Assembly (NCBI RefSeq): GCF_025465275.1
Contig: NZ_JAODNK010000202.1
Span: 28,150 to 92,149 of the forward strand
DNA length: 64,000 nt
Source of the DNA: Nocardia sp.
Lineage (GTDB): Bacteria; Actinomycetota; Actinomycetes; Mycobacteriales; Mycobacteriaceae
Direction: 5' to 3'
Position numbers and translations under genes: made by a program. The notes under the pieces were generated by a model. The model saw only the letters and a list, made by a program, of their open reading frames with translations. It searched no databases and had not been told where the DNA came from. Positions 1-8,254 of the stretch are shown here, piece after piece; the stretch's first letter is position 1, and every line of letters starts with the position of its first letter.

Positions 1-306
1 ATCGCGCTCAAGGTCGTCCCCGATCTGGATGCCGCGGTCGAGCACATCAACCAGTGGGGCACCGGCCACACCGAAGCCATTGTCACCGGCGACCTGAAGG
101 CCGCCCGCGAATTCACCAACCGGGTGGACGCCGCCGCCGTTATGGTCAACGCCTCCACCGCCTTCACCGACGGCGAACAGTTCGGGTTCGGCGCGGAGAT
201 CGGCATCTCCACCCAGAAATTGCACGCGCGCGGACCTATGGGCCTGCCGGAACTGACCTCCACCAAATGGATTGTGTGGGGCGACGGCCAAATCCGGGCT
301 GTCTAG
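1..306 (+). CDS. proA: Gamma-glutamyl phosphate reductase, C-terminal part (cut by window edge)
   Basis: The window opens inside this gene; the last 101 codons are present. The product reduces gamma-glutamyl phosphate to glutamate semialdehyde in proline synthesis. Visible family features are the stretch WGTGHTEAIVT, the segment AAAVMVNASTAFTDG and the C-terminal block GFGAEIGISTQKLHARGPMG, all typical of ProA. The reading frame is open from base 1 and ends at a TAG at 304-306. The MoxR gene starts 25 bp further on, probably in the same transcript; proA next to a MoxR/VWA pair is also the mycobacterial order. Confidence 0.97.
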   Translation: MALKVVPDLDAAVEHINQWGTGHTEAIVTGDLKAAREFTNRVDAAAVMVNASTAFTDGEQFGFGAEIGISTQKLHARGPMGLPELTSTKWIVWGDGQIRAV

Positions 307-331
307 AACCTACGAAGAAAGGGCAGCACCC

Positions 332-1216
332 GTGGCTCCTACTGCAGCACCCATCCAGGAGCCGATCTTCTCGTCGGTCGACGATGTGATCGAGCGCCTC
401 GCCGGAACCGGCTACCTGGCCGACAAGGCCACCGCCACTTCGGTTTTCCTCGCCGACCGGCTCGGCAAGCCACTGCTCATCGAGGGTCCGGCCGGTGTCG
501 GCAAGACCGAGCTGTCCAAGGCCGTGGCCGAGGTGGCCGGCGCCGAGCTGGTACGCCTGCAGTGCTACGAGGGCGTGGACGAAGCGCGGGCACTCTACGA
601 GTGGAACCACGCCAAGCAGATCCTGCGCATTCAGGCCACCTCCGAAAACGATTGGGCGGAAACCAAAGCCGACGTTTTCACCGAGGAGTTCCTACTCTCG
701 CGGCCGCTGCTGACCGCCATCCGCCGCACCGAGCCGACCGTGCTGCTCATCGACGAAACCGATAAGGCCGACGTCGAGATCGAGGGCCTGCTGCTCGAGG
801 TTTTGAGCGACTTCTCGGTCACCGTGCCGGAATTGGGCACCATCACCGCCACCCGCAAGCCGTTCGTGGTGCTGACCTCCAATGCCACTCGCGAACTGTC
901 GGAGGCACTGAAGCGTCGCTGCCTCTACCTGCACATCGACTTCCCGGACGAGGATCTCGAGCGCCGCATCCTGGCCAGCCGGGTGCCCGAGCTCAAGCCC
1001 GCCATGGCCGCGCAGCTGGTGCGGATCGTGCATGTGCTGCGCGGTATGCAGCTCAAGAAGCTACCCTCGGTCGCCGAATCCATCGACTGGGCAAGGACTT
1101 TGCTCGCCCTGGGTGTCAAGGATCTCGACGACAAGACCGTGCGCGCCACGCTTGGAGTGGTGCTCAAGCATCAGGCCGACCACGTGCGCGCCCAGTCCGA
1201 GCTGAAGCTGGCCTGA
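332..1216 (+). CDS. MoxR-type AAA+ ATPase
   Basis: AAA+ ATPase of the MoxR/RavA class, about 294 residues, usually acting as a chaperone-like remodelling partner of a VWA protein. Walker A is seen as EGPAGVGKTE and Walker B as VLLIDETDKAD, followed by the sensor region VVLTSNATRELSEALKRRC. An ATG at 272 lies in frame but inside proA. The GTG at 332, preceded by GAAAGG, is the better start. The VWA gene begins 5 bp after the stop, so the two are co-transcribed. The substrate is unknown. Confidence 0.93.
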   Translation: MAPTAAPIQEPIFSSVDDVIERLAGTGYLADKATATSVFLADRLGKPLLIEGPAGVGKTELSKAVAEVAGAELVRLQCYEGVDEARALYEWNHAKQILRIQATSENDWAETKADVFTEEFLLSRPLLTAIRRTEPTVLLIDETDKADVEIEGLLLEVLSDFSVTVPELGTITATRKPFVVLTSNATRELSEALKRRCLYLHIDFPDEDLERRILASRVPELKPAMAAQLVRIVHVLRGMQLKKLPSVAESIDWARTLLALGVKDLDDKTVRATLGVVLKHQADHVRAQSELKLA

Positions 1217-1220
1217 GGCC

Positions 1221-2720
1221 ATGGCCGGCGGTGGATCGAACAAACCCCGCGGGCTCGTGTCCGCGGCCAAACGCGCCGTGATCGCAGGCGCACCCGGGAC
1301 CAAACCCGCCGGGGTGCCCGGGCCGGCCGCCGAGTACGGGATCTCCGGACATCTGGTCGGGTTCGTGGAAGCCCTGCGCGCCAGGGGAATTCCGGTTGGG
1401 CCGTCCGAAACGGTGGATGCCGCACAGGTGATGACCGTGCTCGATCTGATGGATCGTGAGGCGCTGCGCGAGGGGCTGGCCTGCGCGGTGCTGCGCCGCA
1501 CCACCCAGCGCGCCACCTACGACGGACTTTTCGATCTGTGGTTCCCGGCCGCGCTCGGTGAGCGTCTCGGGGCTGAAGAGGTCGAGATCCCGTACAAGCC
1601 GGACGGCGCGGTCGATATTATCGAACTGCGGAAGATGCTGGCGGAGTTGCTCGTTCAGAGTCCCTCGCCGGAGCAGGAACGACAGCTGCAGGCGCTGGCC
1701 GCGCAGATGGTCGAGCAGATGGGTCAGTACCAGGGTGCCAGCGGGGAGTCCTTCTCCGCATACCAGGCGCTCAAGGATCTGCAGCCCGAGATTCTCGTCG
1801 CCAAGCTGATCGCCGGGCTTACCGCAGGCATGGACAATTCCGACTTCGATACCGAGGTCGCCCGCCGCACCGCGCGGCAGCGCATCAAATCGTTCCGTGG
1901 CACCGTCGAAGCCGAAACCCGGCGCCGGGTAGCCGAACGCATCGGCCGCGAACGGGTCGCCACCTACGGCGTCGCCCGCCAGGCCGAAGACGCCGACTTC
2001 CTGCGCATTTCGCAGAACGAACTCGACGATCTGCGCCGCAGCAGTCAGCGCCTGGCCCGAATCCTGGCGTCCCGTCTCGCGTCTCGTCGTCGCCGCTCGC
2101 GGCGCGGGGAAATCGATCTGCGCAAGACGCTGCGCAAATCCATGTCCACCGGTGGCGTGCCCATCAACCTGATCACCCGCAAGCCGCGCCCAGGCCGCCC
2201 CGATCTTGTGCTCTTCTGCGATATCTCGGGCTCGGTCGCCGGCTTCTCCAGCTTCACCATGGTGCTGGTGAACGCGCTGCGCGAACAGTTCTCGCGCGTC
2301 CGGATCTTCGCCTTCGTGGATCGCGCCGACGAGGTGACCCACCTGTTCGACCCCACCACCCCGCTGGATCAGATAACGCGCCGCATCTTCAGCGAAGCCG
2401 ACGTCGTAGGCATCGAAGGCCACTCCGACTACGGCTCGGCCCTGGAAGGTTTCGCCGAAAAGTTCCCCGACGCCATCACCAGCCGCACCTCCCTGCTCAT
2501 CCTCGGCGACGCTCGCAACAACTACCGTGACCCGGCTCTGGCCACCCTCGAGCAGTTGGTGAGCGTCGCGAAACACGCCTACTGGCTGAATCCGGAAGCC
2601 GAGAAAATGTGGGGCACAGGCGATTCCGCCGCCAAGAAATACGCCGAAATAATCGAAATGCACGAATGCCGCTCCGCCCGCCAGCTGACCGCCGTAGTAG
2701 GCCGCCTACTCCCCGTCTGA
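1221..2720 (+). CDS. VWA domain-containing CoxE-like protein
   Basis: A 499-residue protein of the CoxE/VWA class paired with the preceding MoxR ATPase. The C-terminal third carries a von Willebrand A fold with a MIDAS-type motif DISGSVAG around residues 333-340, followed by GHSDYGSALEGF as the Thr/Asp-bearing second motif and LLILGDARNNYRDP near the third. The N-terminal part is helical and charged, with an Arg-rich stretch (residues about 280-300). No signal peptide is seen, so the pair probably acts in the cytoplasm as a metal-dependent remodelling or insertion machine. Confidence 0.9.
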   Translation: MAGGGSNKPRGLVSAAKRAVIAGAPGTKPAGVPGPAAEYGISGHLVGFVEALRARGIPVGPSETVDAAQVMTVLDLMDREALREGLACAVLRRTTQRATYDGLFDLWFPAALGERLGAEEVEIPYKPDGAVDIIELRKMLAELLVQSPSPEQERQLQALAAQMVEQMGQYQGASGESFSAYQALKDLQPEILVAKLIAGLTAGMDNSDFDTEVARRTARQRIKSFRGTVEAETRRRVAERIGRERVATYGVARQAEDADFLRISQNELDDLRRSSQRLARILASRLASRRRRSRRGEIDLRKTLRKSMSTGGVPINLITRKPRPGRPDLVLFCDISGSVAGFSSFTMVLVNALREQFSRVRIFAFVDRADEVTHLFDPTTPLDQITRRIFSEADVVGIEGHSDYGSALEGFAEKFPDAITSRTSLLILGDARNNYRDPALATLEQLVSVAKHAYWLNPEAEKMWGTGDSAAKKYAEIIEMHECRSARQLTAVVGRLLPV

Positions 2721-2730
2721 GGAGCATCCG

Positions 2731-3084
2731 ATGGCACAGTTCTACAACGAAGACATCCTGGCCTACTGCCTCGCCAAACCCGGTGCCTGGCAGGACGAAC
2801 CGTGGGAAGGCGACATCGTCGCCAAGGTAGGCGCCAAGGTCTTCGCCTTCCTCGGCAACGGCGAATCCATCGGCCTCAAACTGGGCCGCACCCGCGAGGA
2901 AGCCGATGAACTGGTCGCGGTGTACCCCGAAGACGTCGCGCCATCGTCCTATATCGGCCGCTTCGGCTGGAACAGGGTGAATATCGGCGGCAAAGTCCCC
3001 CTCGACGAACTGCACGAGCTGATCGACGCCTCCTACGAAGCCATTCTCAGCAAACTCCCCAAGGCCAAACGCCCACCGGCCTGA
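2731..3084 (+). CDS. MmcQ/YjbR family protein
   Basis: A 117-residue protein with the MmcQ/YjbR (CyaY-like fold) pattern: an N-terminal ILAYCLAKPGAW..E.PWEGD block, VGAKVFAFLG, and a C-terminal YIGRFGWNRVNI followed by a helix with DELHELIDASYEAI. Family members are often called DNA-binding proteins, but the molecular function is not established. An SD-like GAGGAG lies just upstream of the ATG. It follows the VWA gene by 10 bp and is the last gene of the proA-led run. Confidence 0.88.
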   Translation: MAQFYNEDILAYCLAKPGAWQDEPWEGDIVAKVGAKVFAFLGNGESIGLKLGRTREEADELVAVYPEDVAPSSYIGRFGWNRVNIGGKVPLDELHELIDASYEAILSKLPKAKRPPA

Positions 3085-3121
3085 CCAGCGATCGCACCGC
3101 TCGTTAGTCGCTGCAACGAGA

Positions 3122-3182
3122 TAGGCTGCCGGAGGTGACCGCGCAGGGGGCGGTCCGGTACGAGTCCGGGGAGGCGCTTTGA
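3122..3182 (+). promoter_or_regulatory. Candidate -10 box and leaderless 15-codon leader ORF
   Basis: A TAGGCT hexamer (3122-3127, fits TANNNT) is followed after 7 nt by a GTG at 3135, which opens a 15-codon frame ending in TGA at 3180-3182. This is the geometry of a leaderless actinobacterial transcript. The frame ends 18 bp before the amidase effector gene. It could be a leader ORF, or the -10 box may simply serve the effector mRNA. The peptide has no recognisable feature. Confidence 0.28.
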
Positions 3183-3200
3183 TCGTGCAGGGGCAAGGCC

Positions 3201-4484
3201 GTGGTCACGTTCGCTGAACTCCGCGATGCGAAACCCGCATCGTGGACGACGGCCGCCGACGACATTCTCGCGGCGGCGAAGCAGTGCGAGCGGATCAAGG
3301 ACGATATTCACGACAATGGCGTGAAGCCGCTCGACGAGAGCTGGCGGAGCAATGGATACGGCCGCGCCCGTGATGTTCTCACCAAAGTCGCGGACCGGGC
3401 CGAGGTGGCCTCGGTCCTGGCCAGGGCGGCGGTCGATCCGCTCGACACCCTTGATCATGCGATCCAGATCGCGCAGAACGAGCTTCGGAACGGCATAACG
3501 ACAGCGCAGGATGCTGGGCTCGTCGTCGATTCGGCGACCGGGGCGGTCTCGCTGCCGCCGAATGTTCCCAAGGACGAGGTGGACAGCAAGAACAAAGCGC
3601 GCAGCAACGCCCAGACACTCATCAACGACGCCATCGAGGCGGCAACCCAGGCGGATGTGCTGTGCGCGCAAGCTCTCACTGACGCAGGCAACGCTGATAT
3701 CACCAAGACAAGCATTGACGACGCCAAGAAGATCCAGGCCGACGACGCGAAGAAGGCCCTGGAGGAAATCCGCGACACGCTACCGGACGGCTTGCCGCCG
3801 GACGAGGTCGCCAAGTGGTGGAACGGACTGACGCGACAAGAGCAGTTCGATCTTTCGCGCGCGTGCCCGGTCGAACTCTACGACCTGCCTGGAATGCCGG
3901 ACTCGGCGAAGAAGGCGATCGACAGGCCTGATCTGGGCTATAGCTCCGTTGGCACGGTGCGGTACGCGTTGGATAACTGGGACAAGTCATCGATGGACTG
4001 GGAAGGCAAGGACAACTGCACGAACTTTGCCTCGAATGCCCTCGAATACGGTGGCGGGATGAGGCAGAAGGAGAGCATGTTCGGATTGATTCCGCGCCAC
4101 TACGACAAGAATGGCTGGAGTGATGGGACAAATGGCAACGCCAGCGATCCGATGCCTCCGGGATATACCCACACCAAGTCGTGGGGCGGGGCGCAAGCCA
4201 ACCATGACTTCTTCCTTCGGAACGGCGGCGAGGTCGTGTCGGCGGATCAGGCCAGGCCAGGTGACCTGATGTACTACAACGGGGCACAGACTGCGGGCAA
4301 TCCGCATCCCGGCGAAACTCACCACACGGTCATAGTCACGGGTGTACTGCCCGATGGTCAGGTGTTGTACACGCAGCACTCGGACGATGCTAAGAACTAC
4401 CCGCTGTACAGCCGACTGCCGGAATTCCAATCGGATCTGGGGAAGCAGAATATTGAAATCGTGCAGCCGAAGGTGACGTGGTGA
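3201..4484 (+). CDS. Probable type VII-secreted effector with C-terminal amidase (papain-like) domain
   Basis: A 427-residue protein in three parts. Residues 1-100 form a helical domain like the N-termini of ESX/WXG-type secreted proteins (FAELRDAKPASW, then SWRSNGYG with a W-x-x-x-G turn). Residues about 100-240 are an alanine- and charge-rich helical linker. Residues about 250-427 match the putative amidase domain (Amidase_6, NlpC/P60-like): nucleophile Cys273 in DNCTNFASNAL, His374/375 in ETHHTVIVTG, and the ending YTQHSDDAKNYPL. No signal peptide is present, which suits ESX export. It overlaps the next gene by 7 bp. The inferred substrate is a peptide or amide bond in the envelope. Confidence 0.72.
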   Translation: MVTFAELRDAKPASWTTAADDILAAAKQCERIKDDIHDNGVKPLDESWRSNGYGRARDVLTKVADRAEVASVLARAAVDPLDTLDHAIQIAQNELRNGITTAQDAGLVVDSATGAVSLPPNVPKDEVDSKNKARSNAQTLINDAIEAATQADVLCAQALTDAGNADITKTSIDDAKKIQADDAKKALEEIRDTLPDGLPPDEVAKWWNGLTRQEQFDLSRACPVELYDLPGMPDSAKKAIDRPDLGYSSVGTVRYALDNWDKSSMDWEGKDNCTNFASNALEYGGGMRQKESMFGLIPRHYDKNGWSDGTNGNASDPMPPGYTHTKSWGGAQANHDFFLRNGGEVVSADQARPGDLMYYNGAQTAGNPHPGETHHTVIVTGVLPDGQVLYTQHSDDAKNYPLYSRLPEFQSDLGKQNIEIVQPKVTW

Positions 4485-4855
4485 AAGCGGGCCGCTGGGT
4501 CGCACTGCCGACCACATTGACAATCGCAATGATCGTCCTGCTCGGTCTGCGCATACGTATAGTCCGGCAGCGTGCAGGTGATTGGTCCGGCGAGCGGTGT
4601 GTCGTAGGTCCGTACAACCCCGCCGAGCGCACATACCTGTACGTGATCACAGCGATTTTCGTACTGACTGTCGCTACCGCGCTGATCGTCGCAATCAAAA
4701 CCCGGTCGCCGGCAGCCAGATGGATTGCTGTGGGGCTGTTGATGTTTTGTGCAATCGTCGGACTGTATCTGCTCACGGTGTGGGGTGGTTTCGAGGTCAA
4801 CAACAAGCCTATCCCCGAGGAACCCTGTCCGACCTTGAAGGAACGGCGAGCGTAG
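4478..4855 (+). CDS. Three-helix membrane protein, candidate immunity protein
   Basis: A 125-residue protein with three hydrophobic helices, roughly residues 8-25, 53-73 and 80-100, and no family I recognise. Its GTG start overlaps the stop of the amidase effector gene, and an ATG of the next gene follows its TAG directly, so the three genes are translationally linked. A small membrane protein encoded against a wall-hydrolase-type effector is a common arrangement for immunity proteins, but nothing in the sequence itself proves that role. Confidence 0.6.
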   Translation: MVKAGRWVALPTTLTIAMIVLLGLRIRIVRQRAGDWSGERCVVGPYNPAERTYLYVITAIFVLTVATALIVAIKTRSPAARWIAVGLLMFCAIVGLYLLTVWGGFEVNNKPIPEEPCPTLKERRA

Positions 4856-5200
4856 ATGAGCGACGATGACCTGTATATCGAGCCGGCCAACGTTCAAAAC
4901 ACCGGGCAGCAGTTGTCAGATATCGCCGCCGAAGCACTCGCCAAGACGAACCAGTACTTCGACTCTCAAGCCGATGCGGCGAAGGACAACCCCGGCTTCA
5001 CGACCGGGGCGAAGCTGGTCGAATTCGCGAACAAGCTGCACGGCGAGATGAACGGCTTCATCACCGATCTCGACTCCAATGCCCAGCTGGTCGTGCAAGC
5101 GGCGCAGTCCTACCAGACAACCGACGACGACAACGCAGGTCTGCTCCGTGAGCTCAGTGCACTGAACGGCCAGACGAAGCCCGTCCTGCCGGGGCAGTGA
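4856..5200 (+). CDS. EspC-like type VII secretion target protein
   Basis: A 114-residue all-helical protein resembling the EspC/'type VII secretion target' family: start DDLYIEPANVQNTG, a central turn NPGFTTGAKL, a second helix ending in AAQSYQTTDDDNAG. That ending contains YQTTD, a match to the YxxxD/E ESX export signal. It probably pairs with the N-terminal helical domain of the effector two genes upstream, as WXG100 partners do. The ATG at 4856 abuts the previous stop. No ESX core component (EccC and others) is encoded in the window. Confidence 0.68.
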   Translation: MSDDDLYIEPANVQNTGQQLSDIAAEALAKTNQYFDSQADAAKDNPGFTTGAKLVEFANKLHGEMNGFITDLDSNAQLVVQAAQSYQTTDDDNAGLLRELSALNGQTKPVLPGQ

Positions 5201-5382
5201 CCGATCCTCTGTCCGAGGCCGCAGGGCGGCGGCCGCGGGCGGATCCCGGTGGACGCAAGGCTGATTCGGTGGCTGAAAACGCGCTGGTCACTACCAGCGG
5301 GCGTTAAGCAAACCGTAGGTTTCGGGCTCGACAATGAGGGGGACGCCGAGGTTGTTCGGCGCATTGGTGTTTCGGAGCCGAC

Positions 5383-5565
5383 ATGATGCGAGAGTTCATT
5401 GCTTATCTGTTGATCGCGCTGGCGTTCGTCGCGCTCATGATGGGTGCGGGGACGCTGGTGGCGCGGGCTGACACGCCGTCCGCGGGTGTCGGTGTGGCGG
5501 CGCACAGTGTTGTCGTGGCAGGGGTTTCGAGTGCGGGGGCGGCTGAGCGGACTGCCGCCGCGTAG
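5383..5565 (+). CDS. Small exported or membrane protein of unknown function
   Basis: A 60-codon frame. The N-terminal half is a single hydrophobic helix (about residues 6-26) ending in ARADTPS, which resembles a signal peptide or anchor with an Ala-x-Ala-type cleavage site; the rest is Ala/Val/Gly rich. It lies between the ESX-type island and nadD. Codon use is GC-rich and ordinary for the region. No family recognised; the helix and the good third-position GC are the only support. Confidence 0.42.
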   Translation: MMREFIAYLLIALAFVALMMGAGTLVARADTPSAGVGVAAHSVVVAGVSSAGAAERTAAA

Positions 5566-5584
5566 CGCTGGGATTCGCCCCCGG

Positions 5585-5590
5585 TAAGCT
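5585..5590 (+). promoter_or_regulatory. -10 box of a probable leaderless nadD mRNA
   Basis: TAAGCT fits the actinobacterial TANNNT -10 consensus and lies 8 nt before the GTG start of nadD. No Shine-Dalgarno sequence stands before the GTG (the spacer is cgtttttt), which supports leaderless translation. Confidence 0.45.
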
Positions 5591-5598
5591 CGTTTTTT

Positions 5599-6240
5599 GT
5601 GCATACGACAGGGCGCCGCAAGTTGGGGGTGATGGGCGGCACCTTCGACCCCATCCACCATGGACACCTGGTCGCAGCCAGTGAGGTTGCCGACCGGTTC
5701 GAGTTGGACGAGGTGCTGTTCGTTCCGACGGGTCAGCCGTGGCAGAAGGCCGATCAGTATGTCAGCGCAGCCGAGGACCGCTATTTGATGACGGTCATTG
5801 CGACCGCGTCGAATCCGAGCTTCTCCGTGAGCCGCGCCGATATCGAGCGCGGGAAGAAGACGTACACCGTCGACACCCTGCGTGAGCTGCGAGAACTATA
5901 CGCGGACGCGGATCTGTACTTCATCACCGGTGCCGACGCGCTGGCCAGCATCCTCACCTGGCAGGATTGGGCGGAACTGTTCGAGCTGGCGAAATTCGTG
6001 GGAGTGACCCGGCCTGGGTATGAATTGAACATCGATCACCTGGCCGACCACCTCAGCGACTTCCCTGCCGACGCCATCACCATGATCGAGATCCCCGCAC
6101 TGGCGATCTCCTCCAGTGAATGCCGGCGGCGGGCGAGCGAAGGCCGGCCGGTCTGGTACCTCGTCCCCGACGGGGTCGTGCAATACATATCTAAGCGGCA
6201 CCTCTACGTGCCGGAAAGCAACGGGAAGGTAGCAGGGTGA
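5599..6240 (+). CDS. nadD: Nicotinate-nucleotide adenylyltransferase
   Basis: A 213-residue NadD, which adenylates nicotinate mononucleotide to deamido-NAD. The nucleotidyltransferase signature GVMGGTFDPIHHGHL is at residues about 10-24, and the ISSSECRRR motif near the C-terminus matches the ISSTxxR motif. Length is normal for bacterial NadD. The start is a GTG with a -10 box 8 nt upstream. The stop overlaps the GTG of rsfS by 4 bp (GTGA), and the nadD-rsfS-gpgP order is that of mycobacteria. Confidence 0.97.
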   Translation: MHTTGRRKLGVMGGTFDPIHHGHLVAASEVADRFELDEVLFVPTGQPWQKADQYVSAAEDRYLMTVIATASNPSFSVSRADIERGKKTYTVDTLRELRELYADADLYFITGADALASILTWQDWAELFELAKFVGVTRPGYELNIDHLADHLSDFPADAITMIEIPALAISSSECRRRASEGRPVWYLVPDGVVQYISKRHLYVPESNGKVAG

Positions 6241-6671
6241 GCGCATCCGTCGAAGCGGTGAAGATGGCTACGGTGGCCGCATTGGCGGCCGACGAGAAGC
6301 TGGCATCGGACGTAGTGATTCTGGACGTTTCGGAGCAGTTGGTGATCACCGATTGCTTCGTCATCGCGTCCGCGCCGAATGAGCGCCAGGTCAACGCCAT
6401 CGTCGACAATATCGAGGACCGCCTGCGGGATGCCGGGCACAAGCCGGTGCGCCGCGAGGGCACCCGTGAGGGCCGCTGGGCGCTGCTCGACTACACCGAC
6501 ATCGTCATTCACATCCAGCACAATGACGAGCGCGACTTCTACGGCCTCGATCGCCTGTGGAAGGACTGCCCGCAGGTGCCCGTCGAAGGACTCGACGATC
6601 AGCGCGCGAAAACTCAGTCGACCGACACCGGCGATCTCGAGGCCGGAGACGACGAGGCCGGGGAAGAGTAG
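6237..6671 (+). CDS. rsfS: Ribosome silencing factor RsfS
   Basis: A 144-residue RsfS/Iojap homologue, which binds ribosomal protein uL14 and blocks subunit joining when nutrients fall. Typical segments are SEQLVITDCFVIASAPNERQ and the block REGTREGRWALLDYTDIVIH with FYGLDRLW. A short acidic tail (about 25 residues, Glu/Asp/Gly) follows the conserved core. The gene overlaps nadD at its start and gpgP by one base at its end, so the three are translated from one message. Confidence 0.96.
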   Translation: MSASVEAVKMATVAALAADEKLASDVVILDVSEQLVITDCFVIASAPNERQVNAIVDNIEDRLRDAGHKPVRREGTREGRWALLDYTDIVIHIQHNDERDFYGLDRLWKDCPQVPVEGLDDQRAKTQSTDTGDLEAGDDEAGEE

Positions 6672-7330
6672 TGAGCAAGCTCGCCGGCGTCCGCCGGTTG
6701 ATCCTGTTGCGCCACGGGCAGACCGAATGGAATGCCACCGATCGCATGCAGGGCCAGATCGACACCGAACTCAGTGAAGTCGGTCGGCGCCAGGCCAAGG
6801 ATTGCGCACCCGAGATGGCATCCAGTGATGTCATCGCCATCATCGCCTCGGATCTGCGGCGCGCTCACGACACCGCGCTCTGCGTCGGCGAACACGCGGG
6901 GCTGTCGGTTGTCACCGACACCCGGCTGCGCGAAACCGACCTCGGCCAGTGGGAGGGCCTGACCCACCACGAGGTCGACGCCATCTCTCCTGGCGCTCGC
7001 AAACAATGGCGGCTCGACGCCACCTTCACCCCACCCGGCGGCGAATCCAAGCTGCAGGTCGGCGCTCGCGCGCTGCCCCTGGTGCAGGAATTGCTCACCG
7101 AGCGCACCGACTGGCCCGGCCGTACCATCATCCTGGTTGCGCACGGCGGGTTGATCGCAGCGCTGACCGCGGCGCTGCTCGAACTCCCGCCGGTGAACTG
7201 GCCGGCCCTGGGCGGGCTTGCCAACACCAGCTGGGTGCAGCTCACCAGCCACGGTCCGAGCATCGATCGGCCGGGCTGGCGCCTCGATGTGTGGAACGCA
7301 CTGGCGAAGGTAGCTCCTGATGTCCTCTGA
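6671..7330 (+). CDS. gpgP: Glucosyl-3-phosphoglycerate phosphatase
   Basis: A histidine phosphatase of 219 residues. The phosphohistidine motif LRHGQTEWN is at residues about 13-21 and the second catalytic His is in VAHGG near residue 157. The mycobacterial gene at this place (Rv2419c) dephosphorylates glucosyl-3-phosphoglycerate in methylglucose lipopolysaccharide synthesis; the following octT gene supports that role here. The frame extends upstream to 6557, inside rsfS. The GTG at 6671, sharing a base with the rsfS stop, is the likely start. Confidence 0.87.
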   Translation: MSKLAGVRRLILLRHGQTEWNATDRMQGQIDTELSEVGRRQAKDCAPEMASSDVIAIIASDLRRAHDTALCVGEHAGLSVVTDTRLRETDLGQWEGLTHHEVDAISPGARKQWRLDATFTPPGGESKLQVGARALPLVQELLTERTDWPGRTIILVAHGGLIAALTAALLELPPVNWPALGGLANTSWVQLTSHGPSIDRPGWRLDVWNALAKVAPDVL

Positions 7331-8222
7331 CACTCCCGGCGAACGGCAAGTCTCCGACGAACTGCTCCGGCAGGCCTCCGAGGTGACGAAGGTCCGGGCG
7401 GTGCCGGACACCCTGTTCGGTGCACCGGCGGCTCCTGCCGAAAGCGCATCGACGGCTCCTGCTGAAAGCGGCGAGCCGGTTGATGCGGAGCCGGCTCAGC
7501 GGCCGGTACTGCTGGTCATCGCCGACTCGCTCTCCTACTTCGGCCCCAAGGGCGGACTGGCCGCGGACCATCCCCGCATCTGGCCGAATCTTGTTGCGGC
7601 CGAACTCGGCTGGGACGTGGAGCTGGTCGCGCGCATCGGCTGGACCTGCCGGGACGCCTACTGGGCGCTGATCGGCGATCCGCGGGTCTGGGCGACCGTG
7701 CCGCGCGCCGGGGCCGTGGTGTTCGCGACGGCCGGAATGGATTCGCTGCCCTCGCCGCTGCCGACCGCGCTGCGCGAGCTGATCCGTTACGTCCGACCGT
7801 CTTCCGTGCGGCGGCAGGTGCGCAACGCTTACACCTGGGTGCAGCCCAAGCTGTCGCCGCTGGGTTGGCCGGTGGCGCTGCCACCGGCGGTCAGTGTCGA
7901 TTACCTCGAGCAGTCGCGAAATGCGCTGGCGGGGTTGCGACCCGAGCTGCCGATGATCGCGGTGCTGCCGTCCGTGCATCAGTGTGATGCGTACGCGCGT
8001 CACCACAGTGGGCGCGATCCCATGGTGCGGGCCGTGCAGGCATGGGCCGACGAGAAGTCGATCCCGCTGGTGGATCTCGGTGAAGCCGTGTACGACAACG
8101 TCTTCAACGGTGAATCGAATCCAGACGGCATCCACTGGGGCTGGGAGGGGCACAGCGCCGTCGCCCGCGCCATGGTCAAGGTGCTGTCCGAAGTTTCGGC
8201 CCGCGAGGTCCGGACTGCATGA
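7320..8222 (+). CDS. octT: Diglucosylglycerate octanoyltransferase, SGNH fold
   Basis: A 300-residue SGNH/GDSL-type acyltransferase. The nucleophile block is VIADSLSYFGPKGG (about residues 65-78) and the catalytic Asp/His block is DGIHWGWEGH near the C-terminus. The mycobacterial counterpart octanoylates diglucosylglycerate during methylglucose lipopolysaccharide synthesis; synteny with gpgP is the basis for naming it. An Ala/Glu/Pro-rich stretch at residues about 35-60, with the repeated phrase APAES, precedes the core and looks like a low-complexity extension. The start overlaps gpgP by 11 bp. Confidence 0.82.
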   Translation: MSSDTPGERQVSDELLRQASEVTKVRAVPDTLFGAPAAPAESASTAPAESGEPVDAEPAQRPVLLVIADSLSYFGPKGGLAADHPRIWPNLVAAELGWDVELVARIGWTCRDAYWALIGDPRVWATVPRAGAVVFATAGMDSLPSPLPTALRELIRYVRPSSVRRQVRNAYTWVQPKLSPLGWPVALPPAVSVDYLEQSRNALAGLRPELPMIAVLPSVHQCDAYARHHSGRDPMVRAVQAWADEKSIPLVDLGEAVYDNVFNGESNPDGIHWGWEGHSAVARAMVKVLSEVSAREVRTA

Positions 8223-8254
8223 AAGGCGTTGTGCGCGAGGGGGTCTGCTAGCCG

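Noticed and set aside
54..389. Open frame overlapping proA and the start of the MoxR gene
   Set aside because: Arg/His/Pro-rich composition and the wrong phase relative to two certain genes; a shadow frame.
1164..2663. 499-residue minus-strand frame opposite the VWA gene
   Set aside because: It mirrors the VWA gene frame for frame; a GC-rich antisense artefact without family features.
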